A DNA stretch of 64,000 nt from Sesbania bispinosa (taxonomy: Eukaryota > Streptophyta > Magnoliopsida > Fabales > Fabaceae), in assembly GCA_026901365.1 (NCBI GenBank), contig QLOH01000462.1:620001-684000 (forward strand), in the 5' to 3' direction. The position numbers and the translations under genes were made by a program. Below the pieces are notes generated by a model. The model was given only the letters and a program-made list of their open reading frames with translations, made no database searches and was not told where the DNA came from. The stretch's first letter is position 1; every line of letters starts with the position of its first letter. Of this stretch, positions 60,981-64,000 are shown piece by piece.

Positions 60981-61688
60981 AATTCCTCTAAGCTGATCAT
61001 GAAAACATCTCACCACTCATTTCTCTGGTGAGATGTTCTGATCTAACAATCAAAGTATTTTTTGTACAAATGGAATCATGGTATTTCTAATGGAAGCTTT
61101 TTTGGGGTTCTCTTTGAATTAGTGGACAAATAAAGTCCAGTGACAACGTTTCCTTTTTTATAGTGTCATAATTTGCGCAAATTAGCCCCAAATATCAGTT
61201 AATGCTTTGATAAATGATAACCAACTAAAGCTGATTATCATTAGCATGTTTGTGGTTTTAGCATTTTCATTGATTGAAGTGAATTCCATCTAGAAATCTC
61301 AGTTTAAACACACACACACAAAAAGAACATGAACATGAACATAGAAGGACTAGCATCATGCTCCTTCATATTTTGCTGTTGCATTCAATAGAGAAATGTT
61401 GCTATAGCATTATTTATTTCAAAATACAACGAACAAAGTCCTTCCCTAATTAATGAGGAACATTAAAATTAAAACTACTCTTATAGTAGTGTCATGGTGT
61501 TGGACACTAAAATCATGCTAGCTTTGCACTTACATAATACTGTAAGTTTCTCCCTCAAAAAAAGAATAGCAAATTGAAACTAGAAAAGATGAAAAATAAA
61601 TGATCAGTGAAGGCATCATCAAAGCCTCTCAAAGCTACAACTACTACAAATTGAACAAGCAATGAACAAATCAAAGTTTAAAATGAAT
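60981..61688. other. Convergent intergenic space with 3' UTRs
   Basis: Two genes end toward each other here. An AATAAA at 61129-61134 could be the poly(A) signal for the plus-strand TRM-like gene. A (CA)n run lies at about 61308. The part next to 61689 presumably holds the 3' UTR of the minus-strand gene. Confidence 0.5.
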
Positions 61689-62393
61689 TCAAAGCTCTCT
61701 ATACCCTAAAACTTTTTTCTTCCCAACCACCCTGCTATTCCTTCCTCCTCTACTCTCACCATTGATGACATTGGGAGTAGCTGAGGAAAAACTCTTGAGT
61801 TCATCAATGTTAGCATAACTTTTCCTTGCCATGAGAACCCCACCACCACCACCACCACCCCTTCTCTTCTCCCCTGCATTTGCGGACTTACTCCCTCTTG
61901 AACTTGACAAAACTCCACAAGCTTTGTTGAAACTCTTGGATGGAGGTGTCAACTCCATCACTGTAGGTAGCATGTTCACTGGTTTGCGGTTCTCCTTCCT
62001 CAACGCTGCAGAGAAATCTGGCACAGACTGAGCAACAAGAGAGGACCTTTTTCTTCCAGAGGCCAAACCAGCTTGAAACTTGACCTGTTTTCTTGGTGGG
62101 GTTGGAAGCTTTGGTTCCAGTACCTCCTCAGGTTCTTCTTCTTCTTCTTCATATTCTTGTTGCCTCAGGTACTTCATTCGCAGCTTTGTTTCCCTCAACT
62201 CAGCGTATGCTTCGTATCTGGGTCCTCTCTCCATGTCCATGAGGAAGCTGTGTGTGGAGATGAGACTATGAGGGAGAACAGAGTTGGGGTTGAAAATGAG
62301 GGTGTCAAGAATGGGGTTTGGTTGATGCAGATAAAGATTGGTCTTTGCTATTGCCATGCTCTGTTGTAATGCTTGATTCATCAATAGCTTCAT
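61689..62393 (-). CDS. Plant-specific basic protein with Glu and Gly runs, family not recognised
   Basis: A single exon encodes 234 residues from the ATG at 62393. The N-terminal ~50 residues are hydrophobic/neutral (MNQALQQSMAIAKTNLYLHQ...). Then comes a charged block MERGPRYEAYAELRETKLRM with KYLRQQ, a Glu run (EYEEEEEEPEEV), and PTPPRKQVKFQAGLASGRKR, which may be a nuclear localisation signal. VPDFSAALRKENRKP and MELTPPSKSFNKACGVLSSS follow, then a Gly run after EKRR (GGGGGGG), and finally MARKSYANIDELKSFSS and a basic tail. Codon usage and the clean open frame of 705 nt, with motifs of low repeat content, support a real gene. Function is unknown; a role in the nucleus or cytoskeleton would be a guess. 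It converges with the TRM-like gene. Confidence 0.85.
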   Translation of the reverse strand: MKLLMNQALQQSMAIAKTNLYLHQPNPILDTLIFNPNSVLPHSLISTHSFLMDMERGPRYEAYAELRETKLRMKYLRQQEYEEEEEEPEEVLEPKLPTPPRKQVKFQAGLASGRKRSSLVAQSVPDFSAALRKENRKPVNMLPTVMELTPPSKSFNKACGVLSSSRGSKSANAGEKRRGGGGGGGVLMARKSYANIDELKSFSSATPNVINGESRGGRNSRVVGKKKVLGYREL

Positions 62394-62956
62394 AACTTTT
62401 TCTTGGAACTTTTCAGTACTTTGACGAGTAAAATATTTGATTTTGCAACGGTCTAATAAATGTGAGTAAGAGAGAGAGAAAGGGTGGACTCCTTTTTTAT
62501 CCTAACGTTCTAAATTATGGGAAGGGTCCCACAGCAATGAAGAATCTAATGCACGTTGGATTCTATTAACTGCTTTATTATCTCATTTTAAAGGACAAAA
62601 GTTCTAAATGTTTAGTTTAGCAATCGATACAATTTTAACCCTGTTTTGTGTAGATTTTTTTGAAAAGTTATTTGAGTTAATTTTTTTTGTTGAAAAATTA
62701 TTTGAGTTAGTTTTTTTAAAAAAATTTCTATTTTCAGTTATTAGCTGAAACTTAATTATAAATTTATCTCCCAACCACCACTTATCATTATTTAATAATT
62801 AATAATGTTTTTATATGTCATTTTACCGTTTTCAATTAAATTTAGCTAACATTTTCAAGCAATAATGTTGCACTACAAAACTGCAAAATGAAGCCCGGGT
62901 GCAAAACATTTGATTTTAATATTATATGTGCACTTTTGCCAAAACAAAAAAGATGA

Positions 62957-63195
62957 TGTGTTTGAATTAACGTGGATTTAGTAAACATGATTTATAATAA
63001 ACTTAAGAAAATAAATATTGAGAGAACTCAAGTTTCACACGCAGAAGCTACAAAAACCTGTGTTTTGCAAACTCAAGTTTCAGAACTCAAATCTGCGTTT
63101 TAATCCGTGAACCAAACAACATGAAAAATATACAACATGAGTTTACTCTTAGAGACGTGAGTTTGGAATTGGCAAACGCCAATCCAAACAAGCTC
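62957..63195. repeat. MITE-like region of the 'AAACGTGAAT' type
   Basis: It begins gtgtttgaattaacgtggat and contains caagtttcacacgcagaagc, aactcaagtttcagaactca, ttttaatccgtgaaccaaac and gccaatccaaacaag, inverted relatives of the left end. Its boundaries are approximate. Confidence 0.4.
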
Positions 63196-63452
63196 TATAT
63201 TGCACTTTATTAATGTTTTTATAAAAATAACTGTAAGGCATTAAAGACATTATTATTTGAGATTTTAGTATATAATTGGAGTGTTGTCTTCAAACTAAAC
63301 CACAAATCACTTGTTATGTGAATGAAATGGATTTTGCCATAACTATTTTCAATAGTTACCCAAATCAACGGCTAGTTTAGACTATGCCTATCCAATGTCA
63401 ATTGTCGGTTGCACCATATACAACAATGTTTTAATTAACAAATATCCAAGTT

Positions 63453-63562
63453 TACATTTGGTTTAGTATTGGCATCAATCCTCACATTTTCAACGCTACA
63501 AATAATTGTGTTAAGATATTTAAACTTGAATTTAATCACTTATCAGTACTAAACCAAACATA
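63453..63562. mobile_element. Small MITE with ~16-bp inverted ends
   Basis: The left end gtttggtttagtattggc pairs with the right end cagtactaaaccaaac. The interior has the same ctacaaataattgtgttaa...taaacttgaatttaa wording as 42880-42960 (ctaaaaataattgtgctata...taaacttgagtttaa), so both are one family. Confidence 0.6.
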
Positions 63563-63904
63563 AATGGTTGAGCTTTGTGCGTATTGTGTTTTGTTTTTAG
63601 TTCATCCCTCACAATTTTGCTTTTCATCCTCAAACTGTGACCCCATAGAAATGGTTATGGGATCCCCAATGGCAAAGTTGCCTCCACACACACGCTGCCA
63701 CTTTTTAGACTAGTTCTAGCAGCAATTTATATTTCTCACATGAAGCAACTAGCTGCAAACGCCAGAATATGAGCATGAGTGATCCTTGCACAGATCAGAG
63801 GTAAAACGCTAGCATACACAATGACAATAAGGTAACCATGGATTACATCTATGCCCAAAACTGGCGGTTCATTTGAGAGAGATTAAACTTTATGGTACTT
63901 ATAT

Positions 63905-64000
63905 TTTTGCCCTAAGTTGAATTTATTGACATGGTGGTCAAACCCATTGAGCACTAGGGTTCTAACAGCTTGAACTCCTTGCTCCAATGAAGCATCAATC
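63905..64000 (-). other. Possible partial coding segment at window edge
   Basis: On the minus strand the last bases read, in one open frame, IDASLEQGVQAVRTLVLNGF and then DHHVNKFNLGQ before a stop near 63890. It could be the C-terminal exon of a gene beyond the window or chance. There is too little to classify. Confidence 0.25.

Larger units (their letters stand above)
62394..64000. other. Intergenic region upstream of the 234-residue protein gene
   Basis: The first ~100 bases carry a GA-rich stretch (gtaagagagagagaaagg near 62464), likely in the leader of the minus-strand gene. Beyond are AT-rich DNA, a MITE-like region at 62957-63195 and a hairpin-like MITE at about 63453-63560. No complete gene is visible. 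Confidence 0.5.

Noticed and set aside
1..64000. CRISPR array, bacterial operon, phage or toxin-antitoxin systems
   Set aside because: The window is plant nuclear DNA with spliced genes. The direct repeats seen are transposon parts or local tandem duplications without CRISPR spacing.

Overview
The window is plant nuclear DNA, almost certainly from a legume and most likely soybean or a close Glycine relative. It is AT-rich, its genes have many introns with GT..AG borders, and it carries plant-only families (a PPR protein, a TRM/DUF4378 protein). It also carries arrays of the palindromic motif GTAATCGATTAC, which I associate from memory with Glycine repeats. No bacterial operon, phage or CRISPR features are present.

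Layout. 1-7194: AT-rich intergenic DNA with MITE-like palindromes and no gene I can support. 7195-11211 (-): a nine-exon gene for an M50B-like membrane peptidase, with a 25-nt and a 30-nt exon and a perfect 140-bp tandem duplication in its last intron. 13747-16546 (-): an eight-exon gene for the U11/U12 snRNP 35K protein of the minor spliceosome. 16736-17822: two fold-back elements. 19906-21612 (-): an intronless gene for an organelle-type P-class PPR protein. About 21820-34110 (-): an L1-like LINE whose 3' poly(A) end lies about 200 bp upstream of the PPR start codon. A 6.3-kb Ty3/gypsy LTR retrotransposon is nested in it (26648-32964), with 2.4-kb LTRs, a tRNA-Met type primer binding site, a polypurine tract and a near-perfect 5-bp target duplication. 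34111-40000: intergenic. 40036-40800 (+): a single-exon gene for a serine-rich plant-specific protein. 40801-55980: a long gene-poor stretch with TRIM-like, SINE-like and TTCGAA-rich repeats and a decayed gypsy gag/protease relic on the minus strand. 56534-60980 (+): a five-exon TRM-like gene (VARLMGLE motif and DUF4378). 61689-62393 (-): a single-exon gene of unknown family, convergent with the TRM gene. 62394-64000: intergenic MITE-like repeats, with a possible partial coding segment at the right edge.

The six host genes look like independent housekeeping or regulatory genes, not a cluster or pathway. I found no convincing new biological system. The most informative parts are the nested transposons, the palindromic arrays in the LTRs, the SINE-like cluster and the micro-exon structure of the peptidase gene. 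Exon borders were placed by hand from reading frame, splice sites and remembered family conservation. All three intron-containing models close in frame.
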